64,000 nucleotides of DNA from Aradus depressus (lineage: Eukaryota > Arthropoda > Insecta > Hemiptera > Aradidae): assembly GCA_963662175.1 (NCBI GenBank), contig OY759221.1:34532045-34596044 (forward strand), given 5' to 3'. The notes beneath the pieces are model-generated. The model was not told the DNA's origin and did not search any database. It was given only the letters and a program-made list of their open reading frames with translations. A program made the translations under genes and the position numbers. Shown piece by piece: positions 38,851 through 47,264 of this stretch (its first letter is position 1; every line of letters starts with the position of its first letter).

Positions 38851-39177
38851 TTACAAATTCATATACAAAAACTCGCAATCTGGGTTTGAATTATAATGTT
38901 CAATAATTCGATCGTCATCAGAGTCCCAATTGTTTAATATAAGGCCGCAAACAATACATTCTGTATCATCACCATCTCCAGTATAGAAAAATCCTGCTTT
39001 CACTAAATTTTCTCGTGTAGGCAAGCTCTTGGGGAAACATTTGAATGATTCATGCATCATTTTCAGCATCTTTTCCTTACAATTTTTGGCTTTCAAATAG
39101 AGGCGGCAGGTTAAACGCAGGCTCATGATGATACTACCAATGATGAATATTGAACAATAAAAAATATATTCCATCAT
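38851..39177 (-). CDS. BIR-domain protein (inhibitor-of-apoptosis-like)
   Basis: 108 aa. A hydrophobic N-terminal segment (YIFYCSIFIIGSIIMSL, ~4-20) could be a signal anchor. Residues ~44-107 form one BIR domain: RENLVKAGFFYTGDGDDTECIVCG then LNNWDSDDD, with zinc ligands C74, C77, H94 and C101 in the exact C-x2-C-x16-H-x6-C spacing. BIR proteins of baculoviruses and hosts bind caspases or their antagonists and block apoptosis. No RING finger is present. The gene sits just upstream of the integrase in the minus-strand cluster. Membrane anchoring of a lone BIR is odd, and the N-terminal segment may instead be a 5' extension (a second Met at 18 would skip it). Confidence 0.93.
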   Translation of the reverse strand: MMEYIFYCSIFIIGSIIMSLRLTCRLYLKAKNCKEKMLKMMHESFKCFPKSLPTRENLVKAGFFYTGDGDDTECIVCGLILNNWDSDDDRIIEHYNSNPDCEFLYMNL

Positions 39178-39224
39178 TCGGAAATTTGTTCTTCTTTATA
39201 AAACGAATGGGCAACTACTTATAA

Positions 39225-39377
39225 CTATCTGGCGTTTTTATCTTTTATAGACAACATTTGCATTTTTTTCATAATCATATTATTTTCATACAATGTGATT
39301 TGTTTCTTCAACAAGTGTAATTCATTTAAATATTTATCGATTCTATACTTTTTATTTTCATAAATTGTCAACGACAT
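39225..39377 (-). CDS. Small ORF (50 aa), coiled-coil-like
   Basis: ATG at 39377, inside the last 20 nt of the preceding 88-aa ORF but in another frame. Sequence MSLTIYENKKYRIDKYLNELHLLKKQ is highly charged and helical. No family recognised. It could be a separate coupled gene or the C-terminal part of the 88-aa protein displaced by a frameshift. Confidence 0.4.
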   Translation of the reverse strand: MSLTIYENKKYRIDKYLNELHLLKKQITLYENNMIMKKMQMLSIKDKNAR

Positions 39378-39624
39378 CCTCGCCCTCAAAAAGGATAATC
39401 CATTCACGAAGAGGCTGTAGTCGATTTTCCACTTCTCGCAAGCCGATTAGCTGATTATTAACTATCTCTAAAAGCACTGAATTATTGTTTAATATTGCCA
39501 CACGATCTTCAGGAAAAAAATCTTTTATAAGAAATAATAATTGCGCCACAGGATATGCATAACTTGTTATAACAAATGTGCATTTAAACATTTGCTCTTC
39601 TTTTACTCCATTTACACATACCAT
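39358..39624 (-). CDS. Small ORF (88 aa), unknown
   Basis: ATG at 39624, preceded by a plausible promoter (39656-39693). Residues 14-35 are moderately hydrophobic (TFVITSYAYPVAQLLFLIKD), the rest amphipathic (LLEIVNNQLIGLREVENRLQ). No motif recognised. Overlaps the 50-aa ORF. Confidence 0.5.
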   Translation of the reverse strand: MVCVNGVKEEQMFKCTFVITSYAYPVAQLLFLIKDFFPEDRVAILNNNSVLLEIVNNQLIGLREVENRLQPLREWIILFEGEDVVDNL

Positions 39625-39655
39625 GTTTCACTAACTCGCTGAACAATATAATTAC

Positions 39656-39693
39656 AACTGATTGCTTCAATGAGGGTAGCATCTACTTATTAT
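39656..39693 (-). promoter_or_regulatory. Candidate core promoter for the 88-aa ORF
   Basis: Minus strand GATAATAAG at ~39685-39693 and TCAGTT at 39656-39661, about 30 bp apart, 32 nt before the ATG. Confidence 0.4.
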
Positions 39694-39835
39694 CAGCAAC
39701 TATGACGTAAAAGGTTCTAAGATAAGAATAATTATGCAATTAATAGGAAATACTCATAAACTTCAACGGCACAGCCCCCCCTATCGTTAGCATAAGACGC
39801 CGTAAAAACGGCAATTTAACGAGTACCTCAACAAG

Positions 39836-40050
39836 GACATTAACGTAAATTAACGTAATCGTTAACTTAAATTAACGTAATCGTTAAGTTAAATTAACGT
39901 GGCGTTAACCTAAATTAACGTGACGTTAACCTAAATTATCATAACTTTAACCTAAATTAACGTAACGTTAACTTAAATTAACATAGCGGTAACCTAAATT
40001 GGCGTAGTCTTAACCTAAAGTAACGTAAATTTAACCAACATAACGTTAAT
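39836..40050. repeat. Tandem array of 21-22 bp units inside the Polinton
   Basis: About nine degenerate units of the type TAACGTAACGTTAACCTAAAT. Each holds a palindromic TTAACG/CGTTAA core. It is the longest non-coding gap of the minus-strand cluster. Arrays of short palindromic units act as enhancers or origins in several insect DNA viruses; that role here is inference. Confidence 0.8.
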
Positions 40051-40125
40051 GTATTGTAGGTAACGAAATGATATAGTTTTAAAAATTTAAAGATGTTTTA
40101 ATTATTTTTTGAAAATTTACATGGA

Positions 40126-40734
40126 TTACCATTCCATTATTTTCTTATTATCTTTTTTACACTGTTTAAGAAGTATTTGCAATCGCTGATTTTTCCTTTT
40201 TTCACGTTTTTCTATTATATATTTATCTTTTTCTAGCGAAAGTAAAGTATTATTCATACGTGTAATAAAATTATAGAGCTCAGTAATTTTATTATTATAT
40301 TGACGGATATTTTCCTTCAAGTCTTCTTGCATTTTCGCATAGCCATCTAAACGCTCATAACATTTATCATCATCCATTTCGCTACTAGTATCGGGATTTT
40401 TACCATCAAGTTTCTCCTCTTCAGAGGTCCCCTCTTCAGAGGTCTCCTCTTCAGAGGTCTCCTCTCTCAAAATACCATCTTCTACGTCAGCTATTATGTC
40501 ATCCTCATCCTTCGTACTTGAAACATTTTCATGAAGCAATTTATTAACCATACCATAACTGATATTAAAAAGAGGATGATTCTCCAAATATGGCGTGTAC
40601 TTAATTTTCACTTTCGTATCTGCCACCCCATGAGTTATATGAGTAGACCCATTAGGCCAATGCTGAGAAGTAAAATTCGAATATCCTATCATTGGTATAG
40701 ATAAGGCAATTATTAAAAATAGCATACTTCTCAT
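40126..40734 (-). CDS. Predicted secreted or lumenal glycoprotein with coiled coil
   Basis: 202 aa from ATG 40734; upstream frame open only through TTG. Residues 1-19 (MRSMLFLIIALSIPMIGYS) form a good signal peptide. N-glycosylation sequons NFT, NGS, NIS and NVS follow in the first ~75 residues. Residues ~90-108 contain three copies of an acidic ETSEE repeat encoded by a 15-nt tandem repeat. The C-terminal ~85 residues are a charged coiled coil (LKENIRQYNNKITELYNF). No homologue is known to me. It could be a secreted host-modulating factor or a virion surface protein. Confidence 0.65.
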   Translation of the reverse strand: MRSMLFLIIALSIPMIGYSNFTSQHWPNGSTHITHGVADTKVKIKYTPYLENHPLFNISYGMVNKLLHENVSSTKDEDDIIADVEDGILREETSEEETSEEGTSEEEKLDGKNPDTSSEMDDDKCYERLDGYAKMQEDLKENIRQYNNKITELYNFITRMNNTLLSLEKDKYIIEKREKRKNQRLQILLKQCKKDNKKIMEW

Positions 40735-40768
40735 ATCTGCTGTGATAGACAAGAGAACTGGAAATAAT

Positions 40769-40800
40769 TGAAGTTATCAGAGAAACAATCCTTTTTATAT
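40769..40800 (-). promoter_or_regulatory. TATA box and start-site candidate for the secreted-protein gene
   Basis: ATATAAAA on minus at 40793-40800. About 31 nt downstream lies TTCAATT. The ATG follows after ~35 nt. Confidence 0.5.
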
Positions 40801-40991
40801 CATGAAGTCACGTGTATATAAGCTGCTTCAAACATAATTCATTTGCTACATTGATCCCCCGCGCCATGCATATCACGATCACATTCATCTTTCCATTTAT
40901 ACAAAATCTATTACTATCATCATCTATTTTAAAAAAATATCATTTTATCATCATTTAAATAATATACAAAGGCTTTAATATATTTAAAAAA

Positions 40992-41201
40992 TTAATCTTC
41001 AGAAAATTGTTCATAGCAATATATTTTATTTTGGATGTAATACTCTTCTAAATCTTTTTTTATTGTGCCAGGAATATTTATTTTATCAATATCTGCCAAT
41101 TCTGAAATAATCTTATTTTTAATAACATATATTGTTGCTATCTCTTTCAAACTTTTAACATTATTATTTTTTTCATTCCTTTCCTCCATCTTAGAAAGCA
41201 T
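40992..41201 (-). CDS. SOCS-box-like small protein (69 aa)
   Basis: The first ATG is at 41201; the frame is open to 41255 only through TTG, so an upstream exon is possible. It contains SLKEIATIYV, which fits an elongin-binding BC box with Ala at the usual Cys position (as in some viral BC boxes). About ten residues later comes INIPGTIKKDLEEYY, placed and shaped like the LPxP Cullin-box end of a SOCS box. SOCS-box proteins recruit Cullin E3 ligases to a target; the substrate-binding part would have to be the N-terminal ~25 residues or a missing exon. A GTAAGT on minus near 41219 is a possible donor. Assignment is by motif only. Confidence 0.45.
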   Translation of the reverse strand: MLSKMEERNEKNNNVKSLKEIATIYVIKNKIISELADIDKINIPGTIKKDLEEYYIQNKIYCYEQFSED

Positions 41202-41255
41202 ATTTTTTATTTTATCTGACTTACAATAACTAATATTTCGAAAAAAAATGTTCAA

Positions 41256-41565
41256 TCTTTATGCACTTGATTTTATTGAAAAAAAGCTTGGCTTTGCTAA
41301 AGCTCACCTCAACAAATATTATGTTTTTCTTTCCTGTATATCATTCCTTTTTTTTGAACGTGTATACATGGGTTATTTAGAGTATGTCATCTCTCTAATG
41401 CATGTACATACACACTATTCCTTACCTCTTATTGGTGGGGGGGGGCTAGGAATTACTACTATTGACTCATAATCTAATTTCATGAATGGGGAATTAAATA
41501 CGTGACACACCCCTCATGATACGTCACAAAGACTTGTCTACTATCCACTGACTGATAATATTTAG
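41256..41565. promoter_or_regulatory. Right subterminal region of the Polinton, non-coding
   Basis: Contains the inverted match (41278-41310) to the left subterminal block and an ACGTCAC at 41520-41526. A G-run lies at 41437-41446. No gene. Confidence 0.5.
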
Positions 41566-41896
41566 CCAATTAAAAATAATGAATTGCATTTTTTCTAATC
41601 TGTTTTTATTGACTTGTTTACAAACATCTTATCTATCCCCATTGAAAATACATAGGTGTATGTTCTGGGACGCATTCCTTACTTTTCTAGGACACAAATT
41701 CCTCAAAACCCGGATGTATGTCCTGGGACATTGGGCTTGAAATATCAAGTCCTGTGACGTAGCTAAGCATGTTATCTCGCCTGTCAGCCAATCAGCGTGC
41801 CAGGATGGGGCGGACACACCCCCAAACTTCATTCTGTGACGTCGCTAAGTCCCTTGATCGTTATCGGTGTCCCAGGACATACATTTCTATACTACT
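41566..41896 (-). repeat. Polinton right terminal inverted repeat (331 bp)
   Basis: Inverted copy of 24295-24625, ending CTATACTACT. The same 67-codon chance frame is present in both copies, an easy check of identity. Confidence 0.95.
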
Positions 41897-41902
41897 ATCG
41901 AT
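41897..41902. repeat. Polinton target site duplication (right), ATCGAT
   Basis: Identical to 24289-24294. Confidence 0.9.
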
Positions 41903-41936
41903 AATTTTGGTTAACCAACTAATCTTTAGGTCTTAG

Positions 41937-42165
41937 GTTTTTTATCTGGGAGGTAAAAAAACCCTGAGCGCACCGTCCTTCGAATGGGAAGTTAAACGAT
42001 ACTCCCGTGCCTGTATGAAGTCAGGTACACGTTAAAGACCCCTACCCTAGGTGGATAAACCTAAAGTAGAGTCGGGTTCTTGTCCACCTGAGTGACTAAA
42101 GAGTGCTCTGATAATAGCCGTTATGACCTCGTAGTTAAAGCCCTGACATGAGTCACAATAACTAA
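41937..42165 (+). mobile_element. S1 SINE, 5'-truncated, diverged
   Basis: Begins at the 'ttatctgggaggtaaa' block and ends GACATGAGTCACAATAACTA. An old copy only ~35 bp from the Polinton end. Confidence 0.82.
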
Positions 42166-42730
42166 CTACTATCATCAATATGATATGCGTATGATATCTA
42201 CGTCGTTGGGAAGAGGCGAGTTCCATATTTAATGCACTTTTTCATGTTAAAAGACTGCAAAATGTACCTTTTTATTTTTTATTAACGCGTTTCCGTTATG
42301 TTCCTATCATTTCTCTGTTTGCTGTGGTAATGAGACACTCATGTAATACCGTGATAAACAATTCATTTTGTATATTTTGTTATTTAACTTTACTCTTTCC
42401 TAATACCCAGATTTATAACCATATACCATTTTCTCTAATCCAGTGAAATATTTGAAGGGTATTTGAATTTTACAGCTCCGCTTTGTCCCTTCTTATTGTG
42501 AGTGGGATGTGACAGTGGTGGGGTCAACAGACTGAGGTGGCCGCCTGGCTCTTTGCGGTCAGATCCAGCTGGAGAAAGATGTGAAGCTATGCTGATTGGT
42601 TCTCAGTCGACTGATCTACTCCAAGGTTTTGGTGGAAGCTCAATCGAAGGCACATCCTTCATGACATCAATGCTACACATTTTTCGCGGAGATATTGTGA
42701 AACACTTAATCAAATATATAAAGAAAAAAG
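42166..42730. other. Intergenic with a block duplicated at 44790-44930
   Basis: About 42519-42670 shares order and wording ('ggtcaacagactg', 'tttgcgg', 'ttctcagtcga', 'actccaagg') with 44790-44930. It is a diverged direct repeat of unknown type. The open frame at 42502-42771 runs through it and into an S1 head, so it is not a gene. Confidence 0.45.
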
Positions 42731-42931
42731 AGGGCGCCGGTAGCTCAGTGGTATGCGTGCTTGCGTTCTGAGCTCAAGATCGTGGGTTCGTAACCCGACC
42801 GACGCCTTTTAGTTTATTTTATTTGGGAGGTAAAATAAACTTAAGCACGCCGTCCTTCGATGGGACTTTGAGCGATGGTCCCGAGCCTTTACGATGTCAG
42901 GTACTCGTTAAAGACCCCTACCCTAGGTGAA
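42731..42931 (+). mobile_element. S1 SINE, 3'-truncated
   Basis: Intact tRNA-like head (box A TAGCTCAGTGG, box B GGTTCGTAACC) and half the body, stopping after the 'taccctaggtgaat' block. Confidence 0.9.
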
Positions 42932-43393
42932 TTATTAATTTTAAACCTGGTAATATTTCAAGCCCAATTCCAGAAGGCTATTTAGTACAGGAGCAATAAC
43001 TAAATATAAGAACTAAAAGTAAAAGGTTGAGAAAGTACCGCACGTCTTCAGACGTACATTGTTTATTTTTCAGTTGTCCGCGTAGAGAGGTGTAGGTTGG
43101 GAGATCGAATCAAGGACGGGTATCTTCAGATATTTTTTATTTATTTTTTAAAATGTGATAATGAATCAGTTAGAAAATGTACATATTAAAGCAAGTATAC
43201 AATCGACGTTTTTGAAATTATTCTTAGTACTTTTGTACATCTTCATGCAAGAATAACATTGGAAGAAACCCGTCACTTAACGACTTCACGTCTGAGTCAA
43301 AATGTCTGTTGCATTTTTTTATTTTAGAAAATGCACAAAAAATGGAATTATTGATATTATTTTTTTTTATATATAAATATTTTTGAAGTATTA
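42932..43393. other. Intergenic, nothing recognised
   Basis: AT-rich; no gene or known repeat. Confidence 0.4.
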
Positions 43394-43741
43394 GAGGGCG
43401 CCGGTAGCTCAGTGGTATGCGTGCTTGACTTCTGAGCTCAAGGTTGTGGGTTCGTAGCCCGACCGAGGCCCTTAGTTTATTTTATCTGGGAGGTAAAATA
43501 AACTTAAGCACGCCGTCCTTCGGATGGGACGTTAAGCAATGGTCCCAAGCCTGTACGATGTCAGGTACTCGTTAAAGACCCCTACCCTAGATGAATAAAA
43601 AATTTAGGGTAGGCAAAATTTAGGACTCCCACAGTAGAGTCGGGCTCATGTCCACCAGAGTGACGAAAGAGCGCTCTGGTAGTAGGCGATATGACCTCGT
43701 AGTTAAAGCCCGGGCATGAGTCATAAAAACCTAACCTAACC
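43394..43741 (+). mobile_element. S1 SINE, full-length reference copy
   Basis: tRNA-like head with box A TAGCTCAGTGG (43405-43415) and box B GGTTCG (43449-43454), spaced ~44 nt as in pol III promoters. The unique body includes 'cgccgtccttcggatggg' and 'gtagagtcgggctcatgtcc'. The 3' end is GCCCGGGCATGAGTCATAAA followed by CCTAACCTAACCTA. S1 lacks coding capacity and must use a LINE's reverse transcriptase. Confidence 0.94.
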
Positions 43742-44141
43742 TATAAAGAAAAAATTAATGTTTTTGTAAAAATATTGTCTATTTCACAAGATATATAAAA
43801 TATATGGAAGTACTTGCGGTATTGCTACCATCTTCAGCCATGTCTTAATAAATACTAAATGGAAGTTCAACCAGTTTACAATCCAAACAGTACCCTTCCT
43901 TCAGCCCCCACGTGGTTTTTCCGTCTCTCCTCTACAGTTATGTCTTAAAATGTGTAAAACATTAAAAATAAAATTTCGTCTCATATTGAAATCTTGATAA
44001 TAAAAGAATTTTTTAAAATAGTATGTGCTAAAATACAAATATATATGCATATATGAATTTTCTCAGAAAACTGTGTATCTTTATTTTTTATTATTGTCAT
44101 TTTTGATTTATTTCATGTATGCATATAGGTAAAGTTATATT

Positions 44142-44407
44142 TATGACTCATGCCCGGGCTGTAACTACGAGGTCATATCGCCTACTACCAGAGCGGTGGA
44201 CATGAGCCCGACTCTATTGTGGGAGTCCTAAATTTTGCCTACCCTAAATTTTTATTCATCTAGGACAGGGGTCTTTCTTTAACTAGTTCCTGACATCGTA
44301 GGCTCGGGACCATCGCTTAACGTCACATTCGAAGGACGGCGTGCTTAAGTTTATTTTACCTCCCAGATAAAATAAACTAAGGGCCTCGGTCGGGTTTCGA
44401 ACCCACA
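44142..44407 (-). mobile_element. S1 SINE, head truncated
   Basis: From TCATGCCCGGGCTGTAAC (3' end, left) to box B GGTTTCGAACCC (right), with a 15-bp deletion near 44190. It stops precisely where the right arm of the inverted repeat starts. Confidence 0.87.
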
Positions 44408-44615
44408 TATATATTTGTATTTTAATCAGCATATACTATTTTAACATTTTTCTTTTATTATTAAGATTTCAATATGAGACGAAATTTTATATATAATCTT
44501 TTCCATATTTTAAGACATAACTGGACAGGAGGGACGGAAAAACCTCGTGGGGGCGAAGGAAGGGTACCGTTTGGATTGTAAACTGGTTGAACTTCCATTT
44601 AGTATTTGTTGTCGT

Positions 44616-44654
44616 GGCTGAAGATGGTAGCAATACCGAAAGTACTCCCATATC
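44616..44654 (+). ncRNA. Hammerhead-ribozyme-like motif (family A)
   Basis: CTGAAGA 44618-44624, stem GGTAGCAATACC, GAAA 44638-44641, then GTACTCCCATAT, shared with the other family A sites. Confidence 0.55.
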
Positions 44655-44703
44655 TTGTGAAATAGACAATATTAAAAAAAAAAACATTCATTTTTCTTTA
44701 TAT

Positions 44704-45051
44704 TTCCTTCATGACATCATTCCCATGCTCTACCATCGTTTAGACAGGAGATCTGGATGAACGCTGAACAAATGGCTCTATAGCCCTTCGGTGAGGTCAA
44801 CAGACTGCTGTGGTCCCTCAACTATTTGCGGCTCTGAAGATAGATTCTCAGTCGATTTATCCACTCCAAGGACTTGGTCGAAGGTCGCTTGAAGGCTCGA
44901 CTCATGTCATCCTTCGTGACATCCCTCCCCGGAGCCAGCATGCTTTAACATGCTTATTGCATTAACTTCAAGGTAGTCTAGTCTCATCTTTCTTAATGGA
45001 TATCTAAAAAAATAAAATAAAAACAATTGATATATTCTAGATGTTGATTCA
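44704..45051. other. Intergenic; second copy of the 42519-42670 block
   Basis: See 42166-42730. No gene. Confidence 0.4.
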
Positions 45052-45092
45052 AACGCCAACGTTTCGGTACATTTTATATCATCAGGGCCTAC
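45052..45092 (-). ncRNA. Hammerhead-ribozyme-like motif (family B)
   Basis: Minus strand CTGATGA, TATAAAATGTACC, GAAAC, GTTGGC. It has a canonical CUGAUGA core with weak stem II. Paired head to head with the split motif at 45333/45971. Confidence 0.5.
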
Positions 45093-45332
45093 AAACATGG
45101 GGGGGGAATCTAGATTAGAATCACAATCAAACAAAATTAGTGTGTTGATAAACATTACTGAACGTTAAAATAGACATTATAACAAGTTAAAAATTGAACC
45201 TGACTTACTATGAATACATTACTAAACATTAAAATTAAATATAGATACATTGTTAACCATAAACATGAACGTAAACTAATACAAATTAAAATTAACTACA
45301 AATACATTACTAAACATGCATGTTTGTAGGCT

Positions 45333-45982
45333 CTGATGATGATATAAATACAGTGTAAACTCTATAAGGGACTGCGCATTTTATGGCGTTATTGAGAGTT
45401 GTCGTTAAATGAAGAGAAGAAAAATCAATACATATTACATTAGATTTAATAGTATTTTACTATTATAATATGTATTTACTAATAAAGTATAAAATTTACA
45501 AACAACAAACATTAATATTGATACAAATAACAACGCTTATTGCGTATAGTCTGTTATCTTCGTCTGACGTTTTTTGCTGCTACAGTATTTTAATAGTATT
45601 TTCTTATGTATTTTATTCATATCTTGGGATATTGTGGGATCAACTTGTCGTGCAAGGTAAACACAACAAACAAAAGAACGAATTTCTTAGAGTCTTCGGT
45701 ACGTATGATGCGGACAGTGGAGGTAAATACGTGCTAGACAATAAAGCAACAAAATAACAAACAAAAGAACGTACACAGCTGCAGTTCTTATTAATTTCGG
45801 CAACTTGAAAGTACTGTTTATTGCTTAGTAATGACGTATTGTCGTTATTTAGAGTGGGTGTAATGCTACGTAGAATGTATCATTGTATGGACAACAAGGT
45901 AAACCAACCAGATTCAAGTAATTTAGATGTTTAGGGAGTTTGTCGTTAAATGGAGTTTACACTGTATATCGAAGCGTTGGCG
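45333..45982 (+). ncRNA. Hammerhead-like motif split by a MITE
   Basis: CTGATGA at 45333-45339 begins the core. The GAAGC and GTTGGCGTTTGAAT half lies at 45971 onwards. Between them a TA-flanked element (45351-45964) sits inside what would be stem II (GATATA/TATATC once one TA is removed). Confidence 0.5.
45351..45964. mobile_element. TA-flanked MITE (614 bp, Tc1/mariner-pogo-like)
   Basis: Starts CAGTGTAAACTC and ends GAGTTTACACTG, a perfect 12-bp terminal inverted repeat with TA on both sides (45349-45350, 45965-45966). Subterminal GTCGTTAAATG occurs near both ends in inverted orientation (about 45398 and 45941). The internal open frame 45470-45757 has no transposase motif. It splits a Penelope-type hammerhead-like motif, so it is the younger insertion. 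Confidence 0.88.
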
Positions 45983-47264
45983 TTTGAATAGTGTTGCCTG
46001 TTTTCTTTCATCTTTGACTGATCCTCAATATTCCTACAGCTATATTCTATCCTATCTATTCAGGAAGTTTCGATTTTGCGGCGATTTTTGTTTGATATTT
46101 TTTAGAGTGAGCCCTAATGGTTCAGCTTATTTAAAATTACAGGTACTTAATTGCTCGATAAAACAAATCTTAGATGTCATTTGCGAATAACCATGGTTTT
46201 ACCGATTTTTAGTTCATGGAAGTGTATTTTTTTTATTTAAAAAAATATATATTATTTACTTTCTGGAGAATTACACTGCCGGTGATTGACCGACGACATT
46301 CTCTTTAACTTGGTGACGGACGAATATTTGTCAACGCTCAAGAGATTATCCGCTTCTCACGTCCGTTAATTTTAGTATTGCCAACACCATTCACATCTCC
46401 ATTAGGCTTCTATTTCACTTCACATCTTTGGCTATCTGCTGTTAAACTGAAAAGTCATAAGACTTAAATGGTAGAACTTGAGATTATCTGTCAAGTGTCA
46501 AAGCTCCTAAGCTATCAATTGTCAACTCTTAACAGTTTGCTTTGTCACTGTCACTGTTGATTCTCTTGAAGAAACCATAATAAAAAAAAAATAATAACCA
46601 CATTATTGTGGTTTGTGGAGGATGGACCCTCATCAGAAGACTATAATTTGAGATGACTAACCACAAACCGCGTATTGTCTGGGATTAGAAAAAGTTTAAT
46701 ACATACAACTCAATTTTGGTGCGTTGTGGTTAAGTAGTACATTGTTGGAGCTTCAAATGAATCATTCTTATGGCAACCACCCAATTGAATTAAAGGGAGA
46801 GCGGATACTTCTTAGCTCAATGTGGTTTCTTTATATTGCGCAGACGCTGTTTCACCTGGTTCTGAGGTCTTACCTTCTGGCCTATTTTCCATGACCAGTC
46901 AGTAATTCCAGGTCTGTTGGGTCTTAACAATCAAACAATCCTGAGATCTTAGGATCTAGCCAGCTGAAATCTCCCTTGTTGATCCTTGATTTGAGGTCTT
47001 CACTGGGTAATTCTATTCAATACATCTGCGATTCGTTCTGTTAATTGTTAACAATTATTGTCGTCTTATGTGGGAGCGTTAACATTCAAGTATACTCTCA
47101 TACATAGAAGGAAGGAAGAGTCTACAGGCAAGGACACTCTTCACCTAGTTCTCATCGCACACAATGCAAGCCTCTTTTTAGGATCATCAACATTTGGGTT
47201 TAACGTCCTTTCAATGTGCTAGTGATTGTGGGATGAGTTTCCTCAAAAAAATTAAAATAAACTG
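45983..47264. other. Intergenic; R1 terminus fragment
   Basis: An R1 end is seen at about 46250-46300 (TACACTGCCGGTGATTGACC). Otherwise unassigned; no gene. Confidence 0.4.

Larger units (their letters stand above)
24295..41896. mobile_element. Complete Polinton/Maverick (self-synthesising, virus-like DNA transposon), 17.6 kb
   Basis: Bounded by 331-bp inverted repeats and a 6-bp duplication. It encodes the Polinton hallmark set: protein-primed family B DNA polymerase, retroviral-type integrase, HerA/FtsK-type packaging ATPase, adenain-like protease, major and minor capsid proteins. It also carries a pX-like peptide and PLA2, so virion formation by some relative is likely. Extra cargo is a dUTPase, a BIR protein, a SOCS-box-like protein and a predicted secreted protein. 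Two convergent blocks meet at 31853-32246: polymerase side on plus, all capsid and cargo genes on minus. At least one structural gene (PLA2) carries a premature stop. The near-perfect terminal repeats argue for recent insertion. Confidence 0.96.
43744..44703. repeat. Long inverted repeat (~300-bp arms) of Penelope-type termini with S1 between
   Basis: Left arm 43744-44048 and right arm 44404-44703 are diverged inverted copies. Each arm holds a family A hammerhead-like motif: minus at 43806-43839, with the GAAA half changed to GCAA; plus at 44616-44654, intact CTGAAGA, GGTA/TACC stem, GAAA. The interval contains a minus-strand S1 (44142-44407) that joins the right arm directly. Confidence 0.75.

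Noticed and set aside
39836..40050. CRISPR-like regular repeats
   Set aside because: Units are contiguous without unique spacers, in a eukaryotic mobile element.
45470..45757. 95-codon ORF inside the TA-flanked MITE
   Set aside because: No transposase or other domain; AT-rich chance frame.
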